From assembly GCA_947492385.1 (NCBI GenBank), contig CANLMX010000002.1, forward strand, positions 1 through 64,000: a stretch of 64,000 nucleotides of DNA. Reading direction: 5' to 3'. This document shows positions 27,711-36,099 of this stretch, piece by piece. The stretch's first letter is position 1; each line of letters starts with the position of its first letter. The translations under genes and the position numbers were made by a program. A model generated the notes under the pieces. It saw only the letters and a program-made list of their open reading frames with translations, was not told the DNA's origin and did not search any database. The DNA comes from Planctomycetaceae bacterium (GTDB lineage: Bacteria > Planctomycetota > Phycisphaerae > Phycisphaerales > SM1A02).

Positions 27711-29635
27711 GCGCCGGCGCGGACGCAGCCCGGCCGACGCCGCGCATCGCGGTGCTCGGGAACCCGAACACCGGGAAGACCACGCTCTTCAACCGCCTCT
27801 GCGGCGTCCGGGCGCGCACGGCGAACTTCCCGGGTTCGACGGTCGAAGGCCGCATCGGAACGCACCGATCCCCGGCCGGGCACGTCGAGCTCGAGCTCGT
27901 CGACCTTCCCGGCTCGTACTCGCTCACGATCGACGTCCCCGAGGCGCGCGTGTGCCGCGACTGCCTGCAGGGATCGCTCGACGGCATTGAGCCGGACGCC
28001 ATGCTCGTCGTCCTCGACGCCACGAACCTGCGCCGCAACCTGCAGTTCGCCGCGCAGGCTCTGGCGCACCGGCTTCCCGCGGTGGTGGCGCTCAACATGT
28101 GGGACACGGCGCGTGCCCGGCCCGGGTGCGTCGATCCCGCGGAACTCTCGAGACGGCTCGGCTGCCCCGTCGTCCCGGTCTCCGGGCGCACGGGCGAGGG
28201 GCTTGCCGCGCTCGACGTCGCGCTCGACACGGTCGTCGACCTGCCGTTCGGCGCGGATGCGCTCGTCGCGCGCCTGCAGAAGCTGCCCCCAGCCGAAGCG
28301 ACGCAGGCCATGCTGGCCTCGTGGGCCGACCAGGTGACGCGCGCGGCCGCGCCCATGGCCGCGGCGCCCGCCACCGACCCGGCCGACTCGCTCGTCGATC
28401 GGGTGGACGTCGCGCTGACGCACCCGTTCGTCGGGATCGCCGTGTTCGCGCTCACCATGGCCGCGCTCTTCAGCGCGATCTTCATGGTGGCCTCGGTGCC
28501 GATGGACCTCATCGACCTCGTCTTCGGCCGCGCCGCCGAGCTGGTGCGTTCCGCGATGCCCGAGGGACTGCTCGCCGACCTCCTCGCCGACGGCATCGTC
28601 GCGGGGATCGGGGGCGTCGTGATCTTCCTCCCGCAGATCTGCCTGCTCTTCTTCCTGCTGTCGCTCCTCGAGGACTCGGGCTACCTGGCACGCGCCGCAT
28701 TCGCGGTGGACCGGGTCATGCGGCGGTTCGGGCTCAGCGGACCGTCGTTCGTCCCCCTGCTGTCGAGCCATGCATGCGCACTTCCCGGCATCATGAGCAC
28801 GCGCCTGATCCGCGACGACCGCGAGCGGCTCGCGACGATCCTGGTCGCGCCGTTCATGAGCTGCAGCGCGCGGCTTCCCGTGTACGTGCTGCTGATCGGC
28901 ATCCTCTCGGTCGGCAAGCCCGCGTGGTTCGCGGGCGCGGCATTCGTCGCCTGCTATGCGCTCGGCGCGGCGGCCGGCCTGCTGACCGCGCTGCTGGCGC
29001 GGCGCACGCTGCTCCGCGGGCCGGCCCGGCCGCTGGTCATGGAGCTCCCGCCGTACCGCGTGCCGGCGCTGCGCAACGCGCTGCTCGTCACGTGGGACCG
29101 CGCCCTCGTGTTCCTGCGCAACGCGGGGACCACCATCCTCGCGATCTCGGTGGTGATGTGGTGGCTCAGCGCGTTCCCGCGCGCCGAGGGCACGGATGCG
29201 CGCATGCAGCAGGCGGGGAGCTTCGCGGGGCAGCTCGGCGAGGCGGCCGCGCCCGCGTTCGCGCCACTCGGCTTCGACAGCCAGCTCACGGTGGGCGTGC
29301 TCACCAGCTTCCTCGCGCGCGAGGTGTTCGTCAGCACGATGGGCGTGCTTGCGGGGGCGGGCAGCGACGCCGATCCGGCGGACCGCACCGTGCTCGAGCA
29401 GGTCGCGGCCATGCCGCGCGCGGACGGCACGCCGGTGTTCGACCCCGCCACGGCGGCCGCCGCGCTGGTCTTCTTCGTCCTCGCGATGCAGTGCCTTCCC
29501 ACGCTCGCGGTCACCCGCCGGGAGACGGGCTCGTGGAAGTGGCCTGCGATCCAGTTCGGGTGGATGACCCTCGTCGCCTACGTCGCGGCAATGGCCGCCC
29601 ACGCGGTGGTGCGCGCATGGGGAGGCGGCACCTGA
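27707..29635 (+). CDS. feoB: Ferrous iron transporter FeoB
   Basis: This 642-residue protein has an N-terminal G domain with G1 GNPNTGKTT (18-26), G3 DLPGSYS and G4 NMWD. A membrane domain with paired gate regions follows, including LLSLLEDSGYLARAAFAVDRVM and APFMSCSARLPVYVLLI. FeoB imports Fe2+ across the inner membrane. It is somewhat shorter than E. coli FeoB (773 residues), mainly in the region after the G domain. It is ATGA-coupled to BFD-FeoA and TGATG-coupled to a small membrane protein. Confidence 0.93.
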   Translation: MSAGADAARPTPRIAVLGNPNTGKTTLFNRLCGVRARTANFPGSTVEGRIGTHRSPAGHVELELVDLPGSYSLTIDVPEARVCRDCLQGSLDGIEPDAMLVVLDATNLRRNLQFAAQALAHRLPAVVALNMWDTARARPGCVDPAELSRRLGCPVVPVSGRTGEGLAALDVALDTVVDLPFGADALVARLQKLPPAEATQAMLASWADQVTRAAAPMAAAPATDPADSLVDRVDVALTHPFVGIAVFALTMAALFSAIFMVASVPMDLIDLVFGRAAELVRSAMPEGLLADLLADGIVAGIGGVVIFLPQICLLFFLLSLLEDSGYLARAAFAVDRVMRRFGLSGPSFVPLLSSHACALPGIMSTRLIRDDRERLATILVAPFMSCSARLPVYVLLIGILSVGKPAWFAGAAFVACYALGAAAGLLTALLARRTLLRGPARPLVMELPPYRVPALRNALLVTWDRALVFLRNAGTTILAISVVMWWLSAFPRAEGTDARMQQAGSFAGQLGEAAAPAFAPLGFDSQLTVGVLTSFLAREVFVSTMGVLAGAGSDADPADRTVLEQVAAMPRADGTPVFDPATAAAALVFFVLAMQCLPTLAVTRRETGSWKWPAIQFGWMTLVAYVAAMAAHAVVRAWGGGT

Positions 29636-29865
29636 TGCCCTGGGGCGACTGGCAATTCTGGGTCGCCACGGCAGGCGCGCTCGTGGCCCTGTGGGCCGTG
29701 GCCCGCCCGCTGCTTCCCCGACGCGGCGGCGCGGACGGGAGCGCCGCACGCGCGCGCCCGCGCCGGACCGCGCTCACGATCGGGGACACCGACCCGCGCG
29801 CGGGACGGCGGCACGTCAGCGGCGCAGGATCGCGCGGACCAGCTCAAGGTCCGCCGGCGTCGTGA
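29635..29865 (+). CDS. Small FeoB-coupled membrane protein
   Basis: This 76-residue gene starts in a TGATG overlap with feoB. It begins MPWGDWQFWV, has one helix (FWVATAGALVALWAVARPLL) and then a basic tail. The DWQ start, single helix and following arginines resemble the small FeoB-associated membrane proteins found after feoB elsewhere, but the cysteines of the Gram-positive FeoB-associated family are absent. The last 50 bases overlap the convergent ispD gene. A regulatory or FeoC-like role is possible. Confidence 0.6.
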   Translation: MPWGDWQFWVATAGALVALWAVARPLLPRRGGADGSAARARPRRTALTIGDTDPRAGRRHVSGAGSRGPAQGPPAS

Positions 29866-30577
29866 CCTTGACGTTGCGCGGGTCGCCGTCGACCACGATC
29901 ACCTCGGCGCCCAGGCGCTCCACGAGCATCGCGTCGTCGGTGGCTCCGGCGAGGTCGCCCTGCGCGTAGGCGCGGCGCAGCAGGTCCGCACGGAACACCT
30001 GCGGCGTCTGGACCGCGACCAGCCGCTCGCGCGGGACCGTGCCCACCACGCGGCGCCCCTTGATCTTCGTGCTGTCGGAAATCTCGCCCAGGATGAGGTC
30101 GGCCACGGCATCCGCCTCCTCGGCATCGACGGATTCCTCGGACACGCGCTTGAGCGTCTGCGTCACGGGATCGCCGGGGATGACGGCATCGTGCACGCGC
30201 GCCGCGTCGAAGACGCGCGACACGAGCTCCTCGCTCGTCGCGGGCCGCGCGGCGTCGTGCACCGCGACGTGCGTGCAGTCCTCCGGGATGTCCGCAAGCG
30301 CGTTGCGCACCGTCTCCCATCGCTCGACGGTTCCCCCGGCGACGATGCGCGCACCGTGGAACCCGAGCTGCGCGCCCCACCGGTCGCGGAACGCGTCGAT
30401 CGAGTCGGGAGGTGCCGCGACGACGATCGCCGCCACCTCGGGCCGGCGCGCGAAGATCTCCACCGCCCGCAGGAGCATCGGCCGCCCGCCGACGTCCATC
30501 GCGACCTTGTCGCCCAGGCCGAAGCGCGTGCTGCGCCCGGCCGCGGGAAGGATGACGCCGACGCGCAACTCGCTCAC
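29816..30577 (-). CDS. ispD: 2-C-methyl-D-erythritol 4-phosphate cytidylyltransferase
   Basis: The 253-residue protein has the IspD pattern: nucleotide loop ILPAAGRSTRFG, a lysine in LGDKVAMDVGG, AVHDAARPA, and C-terminal QTPQVFR and DDAMLVERLG. It makes CDP-methylerythritol in the MEP isoprenoid pathway; dxs and a prenyl synthase lie within 8 kb. An insert around residues 160-185 (SEESVDAEEADAVADLILG) lengthens it over the usual 230. The GTG start overlaps the stop of the upstream prenyltransferase-like gene as GTGA. Confidence 0.9.
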   Translation of the reverse strand: MSELRVGVILPAAGRSTRFGLGDKVAMDVGGRPMLLRAVEIFARRPEVAAIVVAAPPDSIDAFRDRWGAQLGFHGARIVAGGTVERWETVRNALADIPEDCTHVAVHDAARPATSEELVSRVFDAARVHDAVIPGDPVTQTLKRVSEESVDAEEADAVADLILGEISDSTKIKGRRVVGTVPRERLVAVQTPQVFRADLLRRAYAQGDLAGATDDAMLVERLGAEVIVVDGDPRNVKVTTPADLELVRAILRR

Positions 30578-31761
30578 GGCGCGGCCGCCTTCCAGGTCGC
30601 GGGCGCGGCGGCCTGCGGCCGCATCAATCCCATGAGCGCCATCGCGGTGCCGAAGCTGCGGCTGCGCGGGAACACGCGGTCGTCCCACGTGCCGTCCTCG
30701 TCGCGCACCGCGAACACCAGCTGCTCAAGCTGCCGGCGGTACTCGCCGCGCTCGGCCTCGGGCAGGCATTCCACCGCGTCGAACGCATGGAAGAACCCGA
30801 AGAAGAAGTAGTACGGCGCAACCCCGTACGGGGCCACGTGCGTGCCCGTCTTCTTGCGGCGCTTCTCGAGCTCGCGCCAATGCTCAAGGAACTGGTCGAG
30901 CGCGAACCGGACCCGGTCGGCGTCGCCGCGCCCCGCACGCAGGAGCAGCGGCTCCGCGCACACCATGCGACCGATCGCCCCGGGCACCGTGCGCATCGGC
31001 TCGCGCGACTGGCGCTCGGCGCTGTAGGAGACGTTGCCCTGCTCGGTGCGGCAGCGTTCGAGCGCTCCCAGCGCGCGCGCCACGACGCCTGCGTCGACGT
31101 CCAGTCCCTGGGCGCGAGCCTCGAAGAGGACCTGCAGGCACGGGGCGGTCATGAAGGGCGACGCGGGGCACGGCGTCTCGATGCCGGGCTGGCGCGCGTA
31201 GTTCCAGCCGCCCACCTGGGGGATCTCGGTGCGCTGCATGGCGTCGAGGTACCAGCGCAGCGCACGATCGACGTCCTGCTGCATTCCCGTCGGCACGGCC
31301 TTCGCGGCACGCAGCGCCAGCAGGAATCGCGCGCCGTAGCAGTAGCCCCACCCGCGCACGTCGTAGCCGGCGTCGTAGTCGGGGTTCATGAGCGGCTCGC
31401 GGATACCGGCACACACGAACTCGCAGGCCCGCCTGACCGCCGCCTTGCGCGGGCCGTCCGCGCCGTATCCCGGCATGCGCACCAGGCATTCGCCGACGAT
31501 GCCGGTGCCCCCGATCCGGTAGCCGACCGGGATCTCGCCGCGGACGCGATAGACGCCCTCGTAGGGCCACTGCGCGCGCGGTTCGCCTTCCTGCGAGGAG
31601 ACGAGGAACTTCACGCCCTCGTCCACGGCGCGTCGAAGCGCGTCCGGGTCCGGAGGAGCGGCGGGACCCGGGACCGACGGCGCCGACGGCGCGGGCCCGT
31701 CGGCCGACGCGGGATCCACGGTCAACGCCAGGGCCAACGCCGCGATCGCGATCATCATCAT
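30574..31761 (-). CDS. Exported squalene cyclase/prenyltransferase-like alpha-alpha toroid protein
   Basis: The 395-residue protein has a signal peptide (MMMIAIAALALALTVDPASA) followed by helical repeats typical of the terpenoid cyclase/protein prenyltransferase toroid: KFLVSSQEGEPRAQWPYEG, GWGYCYGARFLLALRA, QVGGWNYARQPG. The DXDD or QW active motifs of true squalene-hopene cyclases are not seen. Export suggests a binding or structural role, as in the many planctomycete proteins of this type. The start overlaps rsmD as ATGA and the stop overlaps ispD. Confidence 0.65.
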   Translation of the reverse strand: MMMIAIAALALALTVDPASADGPAPSAPSVPGPAAPPDPDALRRAVDEGVKFLVSSQEGEPRAQWPYEGVYRVRGEIPVGYRIGGTGIVGECLVRMPGYGADGPRKAAVRRACEFVCAGIREPLMNPDYDAGYDVRGWGYCYGARFLLALRAAKAVPTGMQQDVDRALRWYLDAMQRTEIPQVGGWNYARQPGIETPCPASPFMTAPCLQVLFEARAQGLDVDAGVVARALGALERCRTEQGNVSYSAERQSREPMRTVPGAIGRMVCAEPLLLRAGRGDADRVRFALDQFLEHWRELEKRRKKTGTHVAPYGVAPYYFFFGFFHAFDAVECLPEAERGEYRRQLEQLVFAVRDEDGTWDDRVFPRSRSFGTAMALMGLMRPQAAAPATWKAAAP

Positions 31762-32396
31762 CCGTGTGCCTCCGGGGAATCGGTCGCGCCTGCCGCCGCG
31801 TCGGGCGCCACGCCCGCGTCCGCGACGTAGAGATGGACGTGCATGTCGCCGAACGACCGGATCTCGGGCCCGCGGAACCCGGCGATCGAACGCTCGTCCT
31901 CGCCGAGCGCGTACGGCAGGCGCAGGACCAGCCACCCGCCGTCCGCCATCGATGCGCGTAGCCGTGCGCACTGCTCGAGGATCCGGCGACGGCCGCTCGA
32001 CTGTTCGGCGAGCGGGTACGGCGGGTCCATGAACGCGACCGTCACGGGCGCAGGGATTCCCGCGAGCGCCGCAGGCGACAGCGCGTCGGCCTGCACCGGC
32101 CGCGCACGGTCCTCGACCCGCAGCGCCCGCACGTTCGCCTCAAGGCAGTCAAGCACCCCGCGGTCGCGCTCGACCATCGTCGCATGGCGCGCACCGCGAC
32201 TCAGCGCCTCGAGCCCCATCGTCCCCACGCCGGCGAAGAGGTCGAGCACCACCGCGTCCTCGAACCACCCGCGGAGCACGTTGAAGATGCTCTCCTTCAC
32301 CCGCCCCGTCATGGGCCGCGTCACCTCGGTGCCGGGCGGCGTGCGGAGCACACGCGAACGGTGCTCGCCTCCCATGATGATGACGCGGGACTGCAT
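31758..32396 (-). CDS. rsmD: 16S rRNA (guanine-N2)-methyltransferase RsmD
   Basis: The 212-residue Rossmann methyltransferase has the RsmD features: RPMTGRVKESIFNVL, SAM loop DLFAGVGTMGLEALSRGA and catalytic DPPYPL. It methylates G966 of 16S rRNA. It heads the minus operon rsmD, toroid protein, ispD. A TATCCT box 7 bases before the ATG suggests a leaderless mRNA. Confidence 0.88.
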   Translation of the reverse strand: MQSRVIIMGGEHRSRVLRTPPGTEVTRPMTGRVKESIFNVLRGWFEDAVVLDLFAGVGTMGLEALSRGARHATMVERDRGVLDCLEANVRALRVEDRARPVQADALSPAALAGIPAPVTVAFMDPPYPLAEQSSGRRRILEQCARLRASMADGGWLVLRLPYALGEDERSIAGFRGPEIRSFGDMHVHLYVADAGVAPDAAAGATDSPEAHG

Positions 32397-32403
32397 CGCG
32401 GCG

Positions 32404-32409
32404 AGGATA
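32404..32409 (-). promoter_or_regulatory. -10-like box TATCCT, 7 bases before ATG
   Basis: TATCCT (minus strand) ends 7 bases before ATG 32396 of rsmD. The divergent hydrolase box TACAGT is 9 bases beyond it. Confidence 0.5.
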
Positions 32410-32418
32410 CGCGCTTGC

Positions 32419-32424
32419 TACAGT
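32419..32424 (+). promoter_or_regulatory. -10-like box TACAGT, 9 bases before GTG
   Basis: TACAGT ends 9 bases before GTG 32434 and supports that GTG as the hydrolase start. Confidence 0.45.
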
Positions 32425-32433
32425 CCTCCGCCC

Positions 32434-33228
32434 GTGCCGCAGCCGTTCGACCAGCTTCCTTCGTCGGTGCTCGCCCTCTCGCGGCACGTCCGGCTGCCCG
32501 GGGACGTGCCAGCCCTCCTGGTGCACCCGCACTTCGACCGGGCCTCCGGCACGGTGACGCGCCCGGCTCCGGTCCTCACGTGGATGCACGGCCGCACCGT
32601 CAACAAGGAGCTCGATCCCGGGCGGTACCTGCGGCTTGCGCGCGCGGGCATCGCGTCGTGCGCGCTCGACCTCCCGGGCCACGGCGAGCGCCACGAGCAC
32701 GCGCTTCAGGACCCCGCCCGCACGCTCGAGGCGGTCGAGCGGATGGCCGCAGAACTGCCTGCGATCGAAGCGTGGCTTGCCGCATCCGGCGAGCATGAGG
32801 GATGCGCGATGGCGCTCGGCGGCATGAGTGCGGGCGGCATGGCGGCCATGGTGCGGCTCTGCCGGCCCCACCCCTACTCGGCGGGGCTCGTCGAATGCTC
32901 CACCGGAAGCTGGCGCTGGCAGCACGGGCGCGCGATGCACGACCCCGAGCGCGTGGCGCGGCTCGACCCCATCAATCACCTCGAGCTCTGGCCGGACATT
33001 CCCTTCCTCGCGCTGCACAACGAACTCGATGAATGGGTGCCGGTCGCGGGCCAGCGCGAGTTCGTCGAGGCGCTCCGGTCACGCGCGCTCAACCCGGGCG
33101 CCGTGCAGTTCCACGCCTACGGCACCACCGGCGCGCCGCACGAGCACGCCGGCTTCGGTCGGTTCGCCGCCGACGCGAAGGACCGGGGCACCGCGTTCCT
33201 CGCCGCGACGCTCCTGCCGCGTGCGTGA
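32434..33228 (+). CDS. Alpha/beta hydrolase (dienelactone/prolyl oligopeptidase-like)
   Basis: This 264-residue cytoplasmic hydrolase has the oxyanion region WMHGRTVNKE, the nucleophile elbow GGMSAGGMAA (Ser in GMSAG), a likely acid in LHNELDEWVP and a likely histidine in GAPHEHAGFG. It hydrolyses esters or similar bonds; the substrate is unknown. GTG 32434 is chosen from the promoter spacing, since the longer frame upstream is antisense to rsmD. Confidence 0.75.
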   Translation: MPQPFDQLPSSVLALSRHVRLPGDVPALLVHPHFDRASGTVTRPAPVLTWMHGRTVNKELDPGRYLRLARAGIASCALDLPGHGERHEHALQDPARTLEAVERMAAELPAIEAWLAASGEHEGCAMALGGMSAGGMAAMVRLCRPHPYSAGLVECSTGSWRWQHGRAMHDPERVARLDPINHLELWPDIPFLALHNELDEWVPVAGQREFVEALRSRALNPGAVQFHAYGTTGAPHEHAGFGRFAADAKDRGTAFLAATLLPRA

Positions 33229-33282
33229 ACGGGACTGACCGGATCCGAGCGGGATTTCGGCGCGGCGGCACGGGAAATGCCG

Positions 33283-33288
33283 TATCTT
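33283..33288 (+). promoter_or_regulatory. -10-like box TATCTT, 9 bases before ATG
   Basis: TATCTT ends 9 bases before ATG 33298 of the pseudopilin gene. Confidence 0.45.
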
Positions 33289-33297
33289 CGGAAACCC

Positions 33298-33921
33298 ATG
33301 CCACGACCATCCACCACGACTCGGCACGGAACGGCCCGCATCGGCTTCACCATCGTCGAGGTCCTTGTCACCGTGGGGATCATTGCGCTGCTCGCCGGCA
33401 TCATCATCACCAGCCTCCGCGGGGCGTTCGGCACCGCGCGCAAGACCAAGGAGATGAACCTGATCCGCGGGCTCCACATCGCGTGGTCGCAATACGCCAA
33501 CAGCTACGAGGAGAACCTGCTTCCGGGATTTCTCGACGAGAACGCGCAGGCGTCGTGGCAGGTCACCTACAGCAACGCCAGCGGCAACTCGCTCAACCGC
33601 GCGTTCAGCCAGACGTACACGTGGCGCCTGGCGCGCTTCATGGACGACCTGCCGGGCACGCTGCTTTCCTACCGCGACACCGACGAGGGGGTCGACGCGG
33701 ACAACGCGACCTCGGGCGACTGGCCCGGCGAGCCCGCCCTGCCGGCGTGGATGGGAAGCGTCCCGGGGAACCCGGGCAGTGCGATCGCGCTGCAGCCCGG
33801 CTTTGCCTACAACGCGTTCTACCTCGGCGGCTGGTACGAGACGTCGGGCTCCGGCGTCGCGGTGCCGCGATTCGAGAACGCCCAGTGGACGGCCCAGGGC
33901 GGCACCTCGGCGACCCGATGA
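33298..33921 (+). CDS. Pseudopilin with prepilin N-terminal methylation site, ended early by in-frame TGA
   Basis: The 207-residue frame begins with a basic leader and the type IV prepilin/type II secretion motif GFTIVEVLVTVGIIALLAG, cut after the Gly by prepilin peptidase. The mature part is typical of planctomycete pseudopilins (EMNLIRGLHIAWSQYANSYEENLLPGF). The frame stops at TGA 33919-33921, but coding-like sequence continues in the same frame for another 149 codons with the usual C-terminal half. The gene is therefore probably interrupted. It stands alone, without type II secretion genes nearby. Confidence 0.75.
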   Translation: MPRPSTTTRHGTARIGFTIVEVLVTVGIIALLAGIIITSLRGAFGTARKTKEMNLIRGLHIAWSQYANSYEENLLPGFLDENAQASWQVTYSNASGNSLNRAFSQTYTWRLARFMDDLPGTLLSYRDTDEGVDADNATSGDWPGEPALPAWMGSVPGNPGSAIALQPGFAYNAFYLGGWYETSGSGVAVPRFENAQWTAQGGTSATR

Positions 33922-34371
33922 CGCCTGGTGGCCACCCGCCTCGCGAACATCTCGCGCACCACCGACCTGGTCGTGTTCGCGTCAAGCACCTACCGGGCAC
34001 CGGGCAACTACCGGGACAACCTCGGTGCGGAAGACACCATGCCCGGATGCGCGTGGGTGGTTCCGCCGGCGCTCGGCCAGCAGGAGGTCTGGGGCCCCTA
34101 CCTCGGGACACCCACGGGCCTCGATGCCTCCGCCTCTGCGGCCCAGCCGGGCGAAGGCGGGATCGCGAGCATCTTCCAGAGCGGGTATGCCGAGAGCGGC
34201 GTGCTCGGGGTGAACGTGGCGCAGGGCGTGCCCATCCGACGCTACAACAAGCTCGTCGCGGCCGGCAAGGCCGACGGCAGCGTGGAGACGCTCGGCATCG
34301 CGGCGCTCATGGACATGCGGCTCTGGATCGACGCCGCCGACCAGGTGGACTTCCGGCACCAGAACAACTGA
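33922..34371 (+). pseudogene. In-frame continuation of the pseudopilin after a premature TGA
   Basis: Directly after TGA 33919-33921 the same frame runs open to 34371: RLVATRLANISRTTDLVVFAS, then GCAWVVPPALGQQ and QGVPIRRYNKLVAAGKADGS, ending VDFRHQNN. This is the customary C-terminal half of planctomycete pseudopilins. A single C-to-T change of a CGA arginine codon would explain the stop. Alternatively the fragment could start at GTG 33928. Confidence 0.65.
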
Positions 34372-34378
34372 TCGCGGC

Positions 34379-34394
34379 GATCGGGCACCCGATC
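34379..34394. terminator. Short hairpin between convergent genes
   Basis: GATCGG-GCAC-CCGATC is a perfect 6-bp stem with tetraloop at the junction of the pseudopilin and phosphatase genes. There is no T-run, so it is only a weak terminator candidate. Confidence 0.35.
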
Positions 34395-36096
34395 ACGCAG
34401 GCGTCGTCGCCAGCGCGATGCTCGCCACCGTGACGTCGTCCGACCACGGCACGCCTTGGGCAAATCGCTCGAGCGCGGCCACCAGGCGCTGCACGTCGTC
34501 CGACGCGCTGGAGCTGCCGCGAAGCGCCGCGAGCACCGGCTCGGGATCGGACTCGAACGCCTCGCAGAACCGCCGGCCCGACCGATCCTGCTGGTCGACC
34601 ACGCCATCGCTGAAGAGGACCAGTCGGTCGCCGGGCGCAAGCCGGAACTCGTCGGCCACGAGTTCGATCCCCGCGGCGTACCCGATCATCGTCGTCCGGT
34701 TCGGGAACTCCAGGCGCGACGCGTGGCCGTCGGCGCGCACGACGGCCGCGTAGCAGTGCGCCGCATCCACGCCGCGGCATGCGCCGTCCGGACGGATCTC
34801 GACCGCGATCGCGGTCGAGAATCCCCCGGTGCTCACGCTGAAGTCGAGGTTGGGGCGCCGCACGAAGAACTCGGAGACCCCCGCGAGCGCATCCTCGATG
34901 GGCATCCCGCGCCGCACGGCGCCGTCGAGGTGCGCCACCGACGACGCCATGACGATGGCGGCGCCGGCACCCTTGCCCGCCACGTCACCGATGAACGCGG
35001 CCACGCGGCCGTCGCCGGCCTCGATCACGGTGAAGAAGTCCCCGCTCGGCCGGGCCTCGACGCCGGGCGCATGCGCCGCGGGTCGACTGTAGAGCGACCA
35101 CCTGACGCACCCGCACTCGCCCTCGGCATCGGGAAGGAGGCGCTCCTGGATCTTCCGCGCCTGGACCATCTCGCCCTGCAGCGCGCGCCGCTCCGCCGCC
35201 GAGAGCGTGAGCCCCGCCAGCTGCGCGACCATGTCGGCGAACGGGACCGCCGCGTCGCCGAGCGCACCGCCGGACCGCGTGTCGGCGTAGAGGAAGAGCC
35301 GCGCGGGCGTCGTGGACGGGATCGGTGCGCAGATCGCCGCCGTCGCGCCCGAGGCCATCAGGCTCGCCGCGCCGTGCATGCGTGCCATGGAATGGTCGAG
35401 CCTCACCATGCCGCCGATGGCCCGGGCCTCCCCAAGCAGCGTCCGGCTCACCGGGAGCGCGCGCGCGTGCTCGCTCGTGGCGGCCGACGCCACGGGCATC
35501 CAGCCCGCGGGGTCGCCCTCCGCGCCGGCGCGCATCACGAAGGCCCGGTCGAAGTCGCGCGTCTCGACGAGCACGTCGACTACGGCCTGGCACAGCGGGA
35601 GCTCGTCGTCGGAGGCACCGATCCGCCGCGCCGCGGCCAGCAACGCCGACAGGCGGACCTCCGCGGATTCGAGGCGCATCCGGGACACGGCCTCCGGCCG
35701 AGCCCCGCCTTCCGCGTCGCTGAAGGTCACCGTCTCGGCGATGGTCGATCCCGCAGGAACGCCTCCCACCGTGAGGCGCATGCGGAACGGCCCGATCGCG
35801 AGCATCGAGACTGCGCCGAGCGGAATCCACGCGTTCTCGGGAACCAGTCGGCCGTCGAGCGCGGTGCCGCCCTTGCCGAGGCTGCGCACGTGCCACCGAC
35901 TGCCGTCGAACATGCACTCCGCGTGCCGACGAGACACGGCTTCGTCGACGAGTTCCACGTCGGGCACCACCGGCCCGGTCTTGCTCGGCCGCCCGAGCAC
36001 CACCGGCGCATCGATCGACCGAGGCTCGAACGAGATCGGCGCACGCCCGGTCCCCGGAAATCCGATGCGAAGCGTCGAGGGGCCAGGAATGCCCAT
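34393..36096 (-). CDS. FHA-GAF-PP2C (SpoIIE/RsbU-type) serine phosphatase
   Basis: The 567-residue protein has an N-terminal FHA domain (VVLGRPSKTGPVVPDVEL, SRRHAECMFDGSRWHVRSLG) that binds phosphothreonine. A GAF-like sensor follows (about 150-320), then a PP2C-type phosphatase with metal ligands in GDFFTVIEAGDGRVAAFIGDVAGKG and FSDGVVDQQD. The known role of this layout is control of anti-sigma-factor antagonists or other phosphoprotein switches. It sits 3 bases downstream of an ExbB/MotA-like gene, suggesting the two are co-expressed. Confidence 0.88.
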   Translation of the reverse strand: MGIPGPSTLRIGFPGTGRAPISFEPRSIDAPVVLGRPSKTGPVVPDVELVDEAVSRRHAECMFDGSRWHVRSLGKGGTALDGRLVPENAWIPLGAVSMLAIGPFRMRLTVGGVPAGSTIAETVTFSDAEGGARPEAVSRMRLESAEVRLSALLAAARRIGASDDELPLCQAVVDVLVETRDFDRAFVMRAGAEGDPAGWMPVASAATSEHARALPVSRTLLGEARAIGGMVRLDHSMARMHGAASLMASGATAAICAPIPSTTPARLFLYADTRSGGALGDAAVPFADMVAQLAGLTLSAAERRALQGEMVQARKIQERLLPDAEGECGCVRWSLYSRPAAHAPGVEARPSGDFFTVIEAGDGRVAAFIGDVAGKGAGAAIVMASSVAHLDGAVRRGMPIEDALAGVSEFFVRRPNLDFSVSTGGFSTAIAVEIRPDGACRGVDAAHCYAAVVRADGHASRLEFPNRTTMIGYAAGIELVADEFRLAPGDRLVLFSDGVVDQQDRSGRRFCEAFESDPEPVLAALRGSSSASDDVQRLVAALERFAQGVPWSDDVTVASIALATTPA

Positions 36097-36099
36097 GGG

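Noticed and set aside
33919..33921. TGA in the pseudopilin read as selenocysteine
   Set aside because: No convincing SECIS-like hairpin follows; there is only a short GGTGGCCACC palindrome. A CGA-to-TGA change explains the sequence more simply.
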